This document shows, one piece after another, positions 11,226 to 24,259 of a stretch of DNA of 64,000 nt. The translations under genes and the position numbers were made by a program. The stretch's first letter is position 1. Each line of letters starts with the position of its first letter. The notes below the pieces were generated by a model that was given only the letters and a program-made list of their open reading frames with translations, searched no databases and was not told the DNA's origin. The stretch comes from Diphasiastrum complanatum (lineage: Eukaryota; Streptophyta; Lycopodiopsida; Lycopodiales; Lycopodiaceae), in the NCBI GenBank assembly GCA_029204225.1, contig CM055099.1, forward strand, positions 40,211,192-40,275,191, read 5' to 3'.

Positions 11226-11268
11226 AGTTAGCTATCCCTTATGGGGAGCTAACTGCCCCCTAAGGGAT
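11226..11268 (+). ncRNA. 3'-terminal pseudoknot-like structure, copy 1
   Basis: AGTTAGCT (11226-11233) is complementary to AGCTAACT (11247-11254), and ATCCCTTA (11234-11241) to TAAGGGAT (11261-11268), with GGGG against CCCC nested inside the second helix. The two helices interleave, as in an H-type pseudoknot. The second Penelope-like copy has the same arrangement at 43093-43133 with wobble changes. It lies at the 3' end of the unit, just before a (CT)n tract. Confidence 0.6.
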
Positions 11269-11293
11269 TCACTAGCTGCGGGTCGGTTGGTGA

Positions 11294-12600
<1,307 letters not shown>

Positions 12601-14229
12601 AGTGAAGGTAGTTGATGATGGCTATTGATAATTAGGGCAAAACTGAATCAAAAGTAGGGCAAAACTGAAGCTTACATTATAGGATTATCCACATACCAAA
12701 CATAGGCCAGGAGAGGGTGGGTTTCTTACCTAAAGATGATAAGGAGAAAATACTTTACCAATTCTCAAAGGTTAGCATTGCTTTGAGTGATTCCGATTTT
12801 GTCATTTTCATCATAGAATTTATTTCAATTCTAGCTCATTTTCCATAAAGATATTTTTCATTTTGAATTTTCAAACCAAGTTGGATGTGCCTTCCAATCT
12901 ACTCGTCTTTGATAGCACACTATCACTCATAGTAGCCATAAATATGGTAAGATGACTTTGGATATCAAAATCAACTTCAAAAATAGAAAATTGATAACAA
13001 AATTGACAAATGACATCTTTAACTACTCCTCAATTCGAGCTATGGTTGAGAAGATATCCCACTTCAAAGATTGTGTCCCTACAATGGCAATAAATTGCCT
13101 TTAATCATTACAAATGGCAATTATTACCAAACTATTGTTTTTGAAAATTTCTTTCGTCATGCATAGATCTTCAATTTTGAAGATAGTTATATTAGTGTGT
13201 AGCCCTTTGCAGCAACATAGCTCTTGTCTAATCAGATCCCAAAAATAAACTCCCAAGCTAGGTCAAAATATCACTCTCTTTTCGGGGTTGCAAGAAACTA
13301 CCAATGGACAGAGCCTTCAAATAATTGGGACAATCCTACAAAATGTAAATCCCTTTCAAATTGAAAAATTTTCAATGACGAAAATACCTCTGATTTCTCA
13401 AGCAATCTTGGCTGTTGATCTTGCCATATCTAACAATCTAGATTAAGATTGATTTTTTTGAACACGTGTCAATCCTGAATTGGTGCCCTACTTATCAATT
13501 GTCCAAAATGAACTTCCAAGCACTAAAATTTTTAGCTTTCTTCAATCACCCTAACCAATGTTTTGCCTCCAAAACTGGTGTTTTGCTTCTAGATAATGGC
13601 GTTTTGACTCCAGAAGCAAGCATTTTGGGTGGTTGTAGAGACGTTTCAGCCCAAAAACTGGCATTTTGGATCAAACTCTAGCATTTCGAACCATGCAACC
13701 GCTTTTTCTACAACAAAAGATAGCCAGCAAATAGAAAAAAAAACACCGTCTTCTTGCCAAAAAAACTTAGTTCTTTAGCAAATCAGTGATTCATAATGCA
13801 ATGAGCTTTGATATAGCTTGACTTGCAATGGGCCGGGTTATCTTTTGATACTACTCTCATTGAAAATGACGAAAAATATGGACTTTCTCATACTTTACTA
13901 CTCCCAAACATGATATTCTTGAAAATGGACAAGTGTAGTCTAAAATATCAAGTAAAATATAGTTTTCAGCTTCAAATGCCTCCTAACTCTGGATAATAGT
14001 GCTAGACACCTCTAGCATGATTTGCAATTTTTCACACAGTCAATAACAAGTTCCTGGATGAAACTTTATTCTAAAATGACACATTTGAGCTAAAAAATTG
14101 ACAAAAACATAAATTTATCCTCATTTGATGGATTTTACATTTGTTCGTAACTACCTTGGCCTATTTGACACCTCCGAAACTAAGCTCACCTTTTCCACTA
14201 AGGATTCTAGGTTTTTAATACCTACAAAA
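12601..14229. other. No gene seen
   Basis: AT-rich sequence without a supportable reading frame or RNA gene. The part 13440-13690 repeats the short phrase GCATTTTGG several times but has no clear repeat unit. Confidence 0.5.
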
Positions 14230-15476
14230 TGGATTCTAGTTTGTTTTTAACAACTCCTCTACAAAAACGGAGTTATCGAAGAGGACATTTACATGGTGCA
14301 ACCTGAAGGTTACAATATTGAAGGTAAACACAATTATGAGTGTAAACTCCATAAGGCACTTTATGGCTTGAAGCAATCTGCCCGAGCGTGGTTTTTTTAT
14401 TGATCACGGCTACAGACCAAGCTCTTCAGATTCCAAAGTTTACTTCAAGGCAGTGCGGCAGTCTTTTATCATCATCACTTTATATGTGGATGACACATTG
14501 CTTTTCAACAACAGTATTGATCTAATAAAAGAACCCAAGACAATGCTATCTTTCGAATTTGACATGATAGATCTGGGGAAAGCTCATTTTTGCCTTGGTA
14601 TTCAAATCCAAAGAGATAGAGAGCAAAAGTTGATCTACATTACTCAACAGAGGCACATCGACAATATGTTAGTCATATATAATCTGGTTAATTGCAAGTT
14701 AGGTCTCTCACCAATGGAACTAGGTCTCAAATTGTCAAAGGACCAAAGTCCTCAAACGATTCAAGAGAAGGAACAGATGTGTGAGTATCCTTATCATTTG
14801 ATAATAGGATCTCTTATGTATGCCATGATCTGTACCGGACCAGACATAGCCTTTGCAGTTAGCTGCCTAAGTCAGTTTCTGACTAAACCTTGGTATAACA
14901 CATTGGAAAGCTCTTGTCATAGTTATGAGATATCTTCGAGCTACTATGGACTTTTTCATTTGTTATGGAGCAGTCAAATATGACAAACTCAATTTACTCA
15001 GTGGTTACATAGATGCAAGTTGGGCAGGAGATGTAGACACTCGTAAATCCACTTCTGGATTTACATTCTTCCTCCACAATGGTCCTATTTCATGGAACAT
15101 TTGCAATCAATCATCGATAGCCCTATCTTTTACTGAATCAGAGTATATCGCAGCCTCTCAAGCTACAAAGGAAGCAATTTGGTTGAGGAACTTACTTGCA
15201 GATATTAGTTTGAATCAATATGCTCCGACGACTTTATTTTGTGATAATCAAAGTGTCATTGCCTTATCATCCAACCCTAGGTTTCATTCCAGGAGTAAGG
15301 ACAATCAAGTATCACTACATCAAAAGCAAAGTTCTCGACAAAGAGGCTAACTTGCAGTACTGTCAAACACAAGATATGACAGTAGACATTTTTACCGAAG
15401 CATTAAGCTTGGATGCACACATAAAGTTTTGTGTAGAACTAAGTTTGAAGGTCAAGGCATTCATGGATTCAGATTA
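14230..15476 (+). pseudogene. Ty1-copia RT and RNase H remnant
   Basis: The fragment begins inside RT with [12 protein letters not shown] and [13 protein letters not shown]. The catalytic box is intact as YVDDTLLF (about 14481-14504), followed by DLGKAHFCLGIQI. A frameshift near 14925 leads to RNase H with YIDASWAGDVDTRKSTSGF, ESEYIAASQATKEAIWL and CDNQSVIALS; a second frameshift near 15300 gives the C-terminus. The N-terminal RT, integrase, protease and gag are absent. It meets the next, oppositely oriented copia fragment within about 12 bases. Copia assignment is firm. Confidence 0.92.
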
Positions 15477-15487
15477 AGGGTTTTGAA

Positions 15488-16353
15488 TTATTTGGAAATG
15501 TACTCACCCCCACGATCTGTGCGAATTTGCTTCAACTTATTGCTTGTCTGCTTCTCAGCCCAATTGGTATACTCAACGAATTTCTCAAAAGCTTTGATTT
15601 TTGTATGAATAAAGTATACTACAACGAACTTGTTGAAGTCATCAATAAACATGATGAAATATTTTGCATCACCTATAGACATTACTCCAAATGGTCCACA
15701 GTTATCCAAATGTACAATTTCTAGTACCTCGGTTGCTTTAAAAACATCTTTATTGAAAGGTATATGAGTCATTTTGCCTTTAAGACAAGATTCGTAGGTA
15801 TTCCGAATATCTCAACTCTTGATTTTGACTCCTTCAATTCTTTGACTCTTGTTGGCTTGGTACAAGGATTCCATAATCATGTGACATGACCTCTTGTGCC
15901 ATAGAATATCTATTGATTCTTGAGCTTGATTCGCTTGCTCAACTTGAGTTCGAATGCTCAAGTGATACAAATTTTCATTTCTGTTACCTTTAGTAACTAG
16001 GCTATCAAAATCTTCATCGAACAACTTACAAGAGTCCTTTGTGAAGGTACTGACATCCCTGTGTCGAGTATCTTTGCTACGGATAGAAGATCTTTATCAA
16101 GAGTAGGAACATAGAGAACTTCCTTTAGTTTCTTGTCACCCTAATTCATGTCTAACCACATTACACCAATTCTGTCAACTTCATGCTTAGAACCGTTTCC
16201 AAGTACAATGTGAAAACATGTTCAAATCTTTTGAATTTCTATAAATAAGCTCTTTGGCTTCACAATGATGTTGTTGAGCTTTAACACTCGAACACACCCT
16301 TGTTGAGTAACCTGGATGGTTGCTCAGATAAGGCTATTGAAGGGTGTTGTGGA
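15488..16353 (-). pseudogene. Ty1-copia protease, GAG-pre-integrase and integrase remnant
   Basis: On the minus strand the order from 16353 down is leader, a broken protease-region segment (related to 58839-59108), GAG-pre-integrase with ILWHKRSCHM near 15900, and integrase with IVHLDNCGPFG, FIMFIDDFNKF and RTDRGGEYISK. It stops at RGGEYISK, before the last catalytic glutamate. Stops and frameshifts occur near 15790-15811 and 16025-16150. The protein resembles the copia at 24260-26530. With the adjacent plus-strand RT/RNase H it makes a tail-to-tail pair, either two truncated elements or one rearranged element. Confidence 0.88.
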
Positions 16354-16648
16354 GGCTCTGATACTACTGTAGGAAAAACACTGGGGATTTTCCTTCAGAG
16401 AACAAAAGTTCAAATAAATCAAACGAATATCAGTATATCAACAATCACACAGATAACCAAAGAGAGATCACACCACAATCCAAGAGAACACTATTTGAAT
16501 TGTATTCACAAAAAGACTTAAGAGTACATGTATATAGTCTAATTTCCGTGGGGTACCACTGCATGGCAGTTTGGTCCTCATTACGGGACATGTGTCCCAA
16601 CTCTACTCCACATGTGTCGTTAACCTGGCACTCATGCACACTGTTACA
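16354..16648 (-). repeat. Primer-binding site and probable 5' LTR of the minus-strand copia
   Basis: Minus strand 16354-16366 reads TAGTATCAGAGCC, one base from the standard initiator-tRNA-Met site. The LTR would end CCTACA just upstream on that strand (16368 onward) and could start TGTAACAGTG at 16648, giving about 281 bp with TG...CA ends. The outer edge is a proposal because no second LTR copy is present. Confidence 0.55.
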
Positions 16649-17079
16649 TAAGCAGTAAAAAACTCGAAAACACTACTAGAAATAAAAAGTCATGAAACTG
16701 TAAGAGGAACTCAGTCTTACTTATTCTAGTAGACCTTGAGCTTCATCATGTTCAATTTCATAGTACAAGAACATAGGAAATTCAGTTCAAATTATGTACC
16801 TTTATTTTACAATTATATATATAGCTTGAAATTCAATATTTTAGTTCAGAATAATAAAATATCATAATTTTCTATTTTGCTCTTTAACTTAATCTATAAT
16901 TGTGTCTGATTCCTATATTTTCTTAGCTATTCGACGTAATATCATAAGCAAGATCAGGGTAGATCAATGCCATTCTGCTATCATGCATTGATCCCAAAGT
17001 CATGTTCTTCCTTTGATCATGGCATATCCCAAATTTATAAAAATAATCAACAAAATGCTTTTATCCATTTGGCTTAAGA
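16649..17079. other. No gene seen
   Basis: AT-rich spacer between the copia LTR and the LINE remnant. Nothing supportable was found on either strand. Confidence 0.5.
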
Positions 17080-18400
17080 TTGCACCCTCTTTGCCACCTC
17101 CTCTACCTTTGATGAACAACTTAATTCCATGATTCACTTTATCATGATCCTCTTATTGAATAAGCATCCCCTCTCACCTTCTATCATGGCATTTCAATTC
17201 TTTGAGCACAATCTAGACTACACATGAAGCAAACCAAGTCAACACAATTTTTTTTTTGTCCAAAGTCAAGTTAACATAAAAAGATCTACTCATAATGAAA
17301 GAACACTCCAAAAATCAAATTTTAAAATAGCAAAGGACTAAAGAAAAAGCCAACAAATTGCAAAGAAACAAACTAAATAACACCCATACTTCTGCAAATT
17401 GCCAACCAAGAATTTGTCTCAATAGAATGTGAGCACTTGTTAAATCAAACATATCTGCTCCAAAAAATAGAATAAAAAAAGAAAAAATATTTTTAGTCTC
17501 TCTCGAAAAAGCTAGCCATAGATTAGGAAATTTATACAAAGTACATGCAGGAAATAAAATTACAGAAATGAAAGTTTTTCAACCTTTCAAAAAAGAAGCC
17601 AGGGGGAGATAGAAAAGTCACCGCTCTCGACTTCCCTGCTATTTCTATCTAGCCAGATGTTCCAAAGAGTAGTAACTATAATATGTTGCCAAAAAGCCCT
17701 TAGTATCCTCAAAAGTGATATTGTTCAGCAGTAAATATGTGGCTGAACCTCTTGAATCTGACATGGAAGCACGCAATAAAGAGGTTAGTCATTGATTTCC
17801 AAAGAGGAGCATAACAATGAAAGAACAGATGGATCACGTCTTCACAAATGTTTTGCATTTAGTGCAAACATGCGACACTTCACCTCTATAACAGGCACGT
17901 ACAAGAAGAGAACGTTGGAGAATCCTAAGAGAAAAAATTCTAAGTTTGCCATTCTTAATAATGTGAGTACGACAAAATTTGGTCTTCCAAAGGTGGGGGG
18001 AGTCAGAGAGGGACTATTTGGAGTTGAACCAGGAGAATGTGAAGTTAGGCTCCTTGGTGGCAAAAAAAACATAGTAGTAAGAAATCTTGCTCGACTTATC
18101 AAAGGCCTTAAAAAGCCATTTTTTTTCACAGTCAGAGGGTAACGAGGTGGTGAGGGGACCAAGATCATTGTGGGAGAAAGCGTAGCTGAGGAAATTGGAT
18201 TCCCTGGCGGAAAGGCCAAGATCAGCTTTGAGACGAGAAAGGCTAAGGGAGTAAATAGAATTCATAATGTTAGCCCAGGTAACAAAGCCTTTCCGACTTA
18301 GATTGAGGCACAATCTCCCTTCAATCAAGGCCAAAGGCTTAAAGTTTGACAAACACCTTTTACCATTATGAAGTGACAATAATATGTGAATATGGATGTG
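17080..18400 (-). pseudogene. LINE (L1-type) RT C-terminal zinc-binding domain remnant
   Basis: On the minus strand, across frameshifts, the region shows the layout of the zf-RVT domain found at the C-terminus of plant LINE proteins. A segment with LCLNLSRKGFVTWANIMNS lies near 18270-18320; further down comes C-T-K-C, then CEDVIHLFFHC and a Trp (about 17800-17870), matching the C..C....E...HLF..C pattern; then TTLWNIWLDRNSR near 17650, matching the W.IW..RN.R box. The RT core is absent. No poly-A tail or target duplication was recognised. The family call rests on motif pattern and is moderately sure. Confidence 0.65.
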
Positions 18401-20601
18401 TCAATGCAAAACATGCATACATTATTATCTTCCTTATTAAATATCAATTGTCTTGAGCTTAAGCACATGGTACTCTCATCTCACTTTCCCAAGACTTAAA
18501 AGTACCATAGATTGTGAACCCCATGATTGTACAATATGGTCACCATACCTACTAGGTAAGTCCTAGCTACTATGACTGCCCTTCCCCTTGTCCTCTCATT
18601 AAGTGTCATTTCTAGAAATTAGTTTTTGATTACATTATGTTGTAATGGTGGTAGAAAACTTGATGCAAATAGCTTTGGGCTACAAAATATTGAGTGTAAT
18701 TTTTTCAATGTGAGACATCAACTACATATTGATTAGTCTTGCCACTAACATACTTTGAACAATTGCATTTCAAATGCCTCCTTGCATTGCTTACACCATA
18801 GATTTTTCAAGGAAAATTAAAGAAATGTTTCATGCAAAATTGTTAATGTTTTTCATGGAATGGAGCATGAACTTTCTTATCAAAGTTACACCCTCACAAC
18901 ACATTTTCATTCATGGCATGTTAAAGTTGTGTTCTCATGTACTAGAACTACTTTTGTAGTGCTCGAACTACAAGCAATCATTCTATTCCAGCATGATGTG
19001 TACTTTTACAACCACATGCAAATGGAGTCGATTTCACCCATATCAAGTTGCCCAATGACTTATTCTTAAATTATCATAAGATTTTTCTCTATGTTGAAAC
19101 TCTCTCATGAGATTGTCCATAATGAACTCCACTCAAGTCTGAATCAAGTAACAAGAGCATCAATACCTATACCAACCACAAAAATAGTCAATTATTGAAA
19201 GCTTAATGTATTAGACACAAAAGTCTACCCATAGTCGACAAATAGAAATGTTATTTGATATTGCATGTAAATGACACATCAGTCATGAGAAATATACTAG
19301 TTCTAAATATCTTGATATGAACCAATTGAAGGAACGTTGTACACATACAACTATAATGACTTGTAAATGTAATGAGTGCATGGTACAATTACTAACAATT
19401 TGTGAATAAGGATGGGCATACATATATACCTTTCAAGAGAGCTCTATGTTCTACCAAACATCATCATGAAATATTGCTCCTCTAATAACTAATTACCTAT
19501 AAGCTCTAAACATCACAAAAACCTCATCATATCTTCTCAACGTACTAAGAAAAACATCTATCCAACCATAACATATAGAAGAATGTCATGACCTTGAGAT
19601 GAAAGTTCCTAGAACTTTAAAATATAGAAAACCAATTCAACTTTTTCAATCAAGGGTCGGATCTATCTTTCACACATTGAGCCAAACACTACACACACCT
19701 CAAGTTGTTGCATTGCAAGTAACACAATCCAATATATATTGATTAAATATTGCATTTGCCTTGAGATATGTGCATTGATGTAGCCATGGAAGATTTAATG
19801 AATGTCCAAAACCTCAAAATACCAAGTTACAACCTTCCAAAGCAAAACTCAAAGAGACATTTTATTATCATTAAGTACACATTGCTTTTGCGTATGAGAC
19901 CCCTCTTATTAAGGCGCATGTGCCATAACTAACTATCTAAGTCACAATATTGGAGACTTTTAGCACCATTATCAAGTTAGGGAGAAGTTGAAAAATAGAC
20001 ATTCTAAATGCACTAATAAGTTTTGTGACATTCAATTAGCCATAGAGACATGATATGTATGTACAAAACTATATATGTTCTGAAGTAGGTGTCATAACCA
20101 ATTACTAAAGTACAATATTAGAGGCTTTAAGGACGATAACCAAGTTAGCCACTAGATGTATCATCTTCTTCACTTGTAAAATGTAAGAAAAGAATTCATT
20201 TTATTAAAAGTAAAACATACATTTCGAACAAATTTAAAAAATAATTAATACCCAAATAGGTTTTCGATGATTTAAAAAAAAAAATTGACACCCATGGTGA
20301 CGATTAAAATTGCTATTTATGTGTACATATGATTCAAATCAAGGAATAACCAACTTTCCTGATAGTGAAAATGAGTCCATCCCGATGGGGTGAGTTGTTT
20401 ATTGCAAAGGGCAAGCCAAAGTTTTAAACCTTGACCGCTTTGAAGTGACATTTAAGGAGCTTTGCTCCAAAAATGACTTGGTGATATGTCCATGTTGTAT
20501 AGATTGTCCAGTAGTCAGCTTAAACAAGAACAATTAATATGTTTAGAAAAATATGGAGGTTACAAGTGCTCTGTACAAATCAAAATCTAGTCATGAACCC
20601 T
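18401..20601. other. AT-rich stretch, no gene seen
   Basis: Only short frames without recognisable similarity. No repeats longer than simple AT-rich runs were noticed. Confidence 0.5.
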
Positions 20602-20625
20602 CCACACACACACACACACACACAC
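20602..20625. repeat. (CA)n microsatellite
   Basis: Short CA tract directly before the foldback structure at 20631. Confidence 0.9.
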
Positions 20626-20630
20626 TACGT

Positions 20631-20767
20631 ATTATGGAAGGTGCCGGGAAGTGGACATTCTGGCCGAAAGGTGCTTGGCAGAGGACATTATGCCTGGTAA
20701 GGATTTCAGAATTTTTTAGGCTACTGGGCATAATGTCCTCTGCCTACCGGCACGTTCCATTGCATAA
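20631..20767. repeat. Foldback hairpin (MITE-like or miRNA-precursor-like)
   Basis: An 18-bp perfect inverted repeat pairs 20677-20694 with 20727-20744. An outer arm pairs 20635-20647 with 20747-20759 with one mismatch, and ATTAT/ATAAT extend the ends, giving about 137 bp of hairpin. It could be a short MITE or a small-RNA precursor. No coding capacity. Confidence 0.7.
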
Positions 20768-22304
20768 TGGATACTTTGACTTTTTTCATAGTACATTATG
20801 AAGCATAATAAGCAGTTTGACTTTGTTTGACCAGTGTGGACTTGCCACATGGCAGTCGTACGTTTGACATTAATGCGCAAGATGGAAAGGGTAGCACAAG
20901 GATGGATTTTGAAAAAAAGAGATGCATATTCTACTTTTGAAGACGTAGAAAAACAGGCACAAAATAGTCACAAAGTATCCATTACTTGGTGTATAAAGTA
21001 GCTAGCAAAAGTAGTAGTACATCACATGTGATAAAGCACAACTACTTAATTTCTTATTCACGTGGTGAGGCGACTCCTTCATAGACATACTGAAATAGAA
21101 ACCAAAGCAACAACTTGACACTTTTTAGAAAAGTGAAAAGAACCAAGTGAGAAAAAGGCATGGTCTCAGCTGTCGTAGTTAAGATGGCAGAGAGCATACC
21201 AGTATGTTTGCGCCTGATTCAGATGTTCATGGATTGCAAATGAAAAAAACATTGCTAGTCGCCCATAGATAAACCATACTCACAACACCTGCTTGGCACA
21301 CTGAAAGAATTCTCAACTTGTCAAACAACCTCATCCAGCCAAACTACACTTAACTACATAATTATACACTTAACTACATAGTTAGATAGCTATGAGCGTC
21401 GAGTTCACAATGATAACCATAATCAACTTGTTATAATCACCACAGACTCGTTAATTTTCTGCCCGTTCAAAACAGGAAACACTAGCAAAAATGGCACAGA
21501 AGCTGTAAAATGTATTTACGCTAAGTGAAACAGTTTAAAACTTCAGTTCTTCTATCTTGTTGCGTGCTAAGCGGCTTATAACTTTAGCCTGGCTCTTTGA
21601 ATTAGCAGAACTTTTCGAGTGCAAAAGGATTAAATATCGACAATCTAAGCGAGAAACAAACCATATGTTTTCTTGATTCAAGTGACAGCCCAAAATGGCA
21701 TAGACAAAAGAAACCAACCTAATAAGTTTGTAAACTGAAGATAATGCACGACCATGCATTTAGACTTGAAAGTTGATGTTTGAGTAGGTGGGAACTGTTC
21801 AGTGTTAATACAATACCACGAGACTCTGATTTAAACGAAACATTACATGCTGCATTTTGCAGATTACTTCGAATTGACAAAATTGTTCTGTGAAACTTTT
21901 CAATCGGCTTCAGTGAAGACTCAGGAACACCGTAAATATATCCACACGAAAATTTGAAACAAAGCAGGATGTTCTTCCATCTTGCAGGAGACACAGATTT
22001 AAAAAAATCACCACTAAATATCTAAACGTATCTTAACAAAAGAACAATCTATCAATGCTTACTATTCTATAGCTATTCATGACATAATCGCATAAACCGA
22101 ATTACGTTTCGCTAGACCGGAGACAAGTGTATTGCAACTTCAGAAAAACCTCATGGAGGGCAGTGATCGCTTAGAGCATAGAGTCTGCAGCACTCCCAAT
22201 GAAGCCGGTTACTGAGGTACCGAAGATCACATGAACAAAGATCAAGTTTCTTCCATGCAGTAGAAATACAAAATAAAAAAATTGCAGGAAATGTTATACC
22301 TAGA
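20768..22304. other. No gene seen; downstream flank of the ARGOS/OSR-like gene
   Basis: No convincing coding region. Minus-strand frames at 21535-21759 and 21719-21994 resemble no family known to me. Part of this stretch may be 3' untranslated sequence of the gene at 22305-22499, which is read toward it. Confidence 0.4.
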
Positions 22305-22499
22305 CTAGGTACACGCCGCAGATAATCCGGACGGAGCGAGTGCTATCAGAAGCAGCAAGGAAAATATTAAAACAGGCACTACCATTAGAATTAATGGTGG
22401 GGGCGGTAGAGGCGGTAGCACCAGAGGAAGCCCTAGCAATAATAAGGTGACACAAACCAGCAGAAGGATCGAGCCAAAGTCGAAATAATTAACCATCAA
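22305..22499 (-). CDS. ARGOS-like: ARGOS/OSR-type small membrane protein (organ-size regulator)
   Basis: A 64-residue protein made of two hydrophobic segments separated by a proline-rich turn: FGSILLLVCVTLLLLGLPL (about 8-26), VLPPLPPPP (about 27-35), then ILMVVPVLIFSLLLLIAL. The LPLVLPPLPPPP core between two hydrophobic helices is the hallmark of the OSR domain of ARGOS, ARGOS-LIKE and ORGAN SIZE RELATED1. In flowering plants these small ER-associated proteins promote organ growth and dampen ethylene signalling. At 64 residues it is shorter than ARGOS (about 100) and nearer OSR1 (about 85); the N-terminal leader is very short. The start is the first of two adjacent Met codons. No frame damage is seen, so it is probably a real gene. 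Its exact subfamily role is not determined. Confidence 0.82.
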   Translation of the reverse strand: MMVNYFDFGSILLLVCVTLLLLGLPLVLPPLPPPPLILMVVPVLIFSLLLLIALAPSGLSAACT

Positions 22500-23175
22500 A
22501 GTACTGCTGGATTGCCCTTCACGAAATCAAGCTTATCCTCTAAAAGAATATTAGATAAAAGGACCATTTGTGCCTAAGCATATGATCTCACTGCTTCTCA
22601 CAAATCGGCTGTCGACACTCGAAGTTGAAACATCATGAGCTTTCGGTCCAATCTTCGTCTACGCTGTCACTCAAATTACAGATTCAGAAGGTTTGAATGA
22701 AGACGCCATTAGATAGGCAACGGCACAGGTCGAACTAAGTCCAAAATGACTGCACAAATACTCAAAACAGTGGGTCCGCCAGCAGCTGCCCTCTTACTCC
22801 TGAGTCCTTTCCCACGGGGTGTCCCTCGGCCTGATCCTCAAGGTTGACACCCCCTTATGCAAGATTCGCCCCGCCCCACCTTCCAGCCTCCAGGAACGCA
22901 AATCGCATCAACGTAAGCGTCTCTTTTCTCTGCGCCCACGCTCCACTCCCTCATGCGTCTTAATCCACTGTCGAGCTTGCCCTGCGTCGTCCTCAGTCCT
23001 CCATGCTTTGGATCTTACTCCTTCGTCCAGCTACCTGTGCACGTCTCAGAAACACAGCAGCTGTCCAAATCCAGGTTGAGCTGTCATCTCGATTCTCAGT
23101 CGCCTCTCGTCAGCATTCATCCCCCCTTTCCACGCGCCATCTCTCCCTTTTCGTCCATCTCCTGTGTCCATTCTT

Positions 23176-23179
<4 letters not shown>
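22500..23179. other. Probable upstream region of the ARGOS/OSR-like gene
   Basis: Less AT-rich than the transposon-filled surroundings. Plus-strand frames at 22819-23504 include a Ser-Leu microsatellite translation and are unlikely to be proteins. Read on the minus strand the region could hold the promoter and 5' leader of the small gene at 22305-22499, including the GA repeat beyond it. I found no TATA box I would defend. Confidence 0.4.

Positions 23180-23215
<36 letters not shown>
23180..23215. repeat. (CT)n microsatellite
   Basis: CT tract of about 36 bases; it reads (GA)n in the direction of the ARGOS/OSR-like gene, where GA repeats are common in plant 5' leaders. Confidence 0.95.
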
Positions 23216-23217
<2 letters not shown>

Positions 23218-24259
23218 GGCGGAGTCTCTTCTGCTATCCAGAGATCGTGTTCCTGTCCAGTTCCCGGTTCAATAGCTACCCGTCCCATTGGCCTTCAATT
23301 GGCCTTCAAGGTAACGGCCGCCAGCGGGGATTGGACTATACCTCGGTCTTCGGTTACGCTTTTCACGTTTGCGAGCTTTTCGTTTCAGACGTGGCAGTGG
23401 ATCTATATTTCAGATATAGTGGTCGGTTCTCCTACACAATCAAAGGCAATCCTATGTGTTCAAACTTGGCAATCCTATGTGTCCATGTTGGTCATTGGAG
23501 TTAAGTGCATGTCTTAAATCATAAGAGTATGTGCACACAAAAAGCTTTTCTACATTGCTAAGAACCTTACTACAAGAACTTGGTTTTTTAGATGCACCTC
23601 AATGTGCAAGTCGTAAATAGCAACAAATTCGCGTTCCTTCTTTTCTTGCATGCATGCCCACGTTTTAGATGCACGTTTCTATGCAATTCATAAATAGTAA
23701 AAAAATAGAGTCCCTCTCTTTTTCTTGTGTGCATTCTGAGGCTCTCAACTGCAAGACACACCAACAGTACCAACAACGATAATCACATAAAGATATCTAT
23801 GTGCAACACAAAATCATTTCATATTGTGTTTTTTATTGTTGTCATATCTTTACTCATGCACACACTTTCCATCAAACTTTTGCTTGAGGTAACAGAAGAA
23901 AATACTAATGACTATGCCACAACAAAGGTTTGAAAAATAACTAATCACCTAGCATCCAACCTTAGACATCACACTTTTCACTCAAAAATTTGTGGCAATG
24001 CCTTTTGTGGTACAATAACCTTGTTTTTTTTCTCTTTGAGGGTGAGTGTCTCTGGCATCTCCAAGGAATTGTCAAGTAGAAACTTATAGCAGATCACCCA
24101 CAAATTTTTTTTTGAAAACCTTGCACAAGGGAGTATTTTTGGTTCCATAAGCAAAACTAAAACATTTTATTAATGAATAAAAGAAATATTTTAACAAAGC
24201 CTAAGTATGCATGCAAGCACAGGCATGGGCGTGAGGCTTTTCACAAGTCATTCGGATTG
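23216..24259. other. No gene seen
   Basis: Short frames only. The phrase TTTTAGATGCAC with TAAATAG occurs twice (near 23587 and 23665) as a short direct repeat of about 80 bases. Nothing else noted. Confidence 0.4.

Noticed and set aside
17842-18219. Proline-rich minus-strand frame read as a separate protein
   Set aside because: It overlaps, in another frame, the LINE zinc-binding remnant, which explains the region better.
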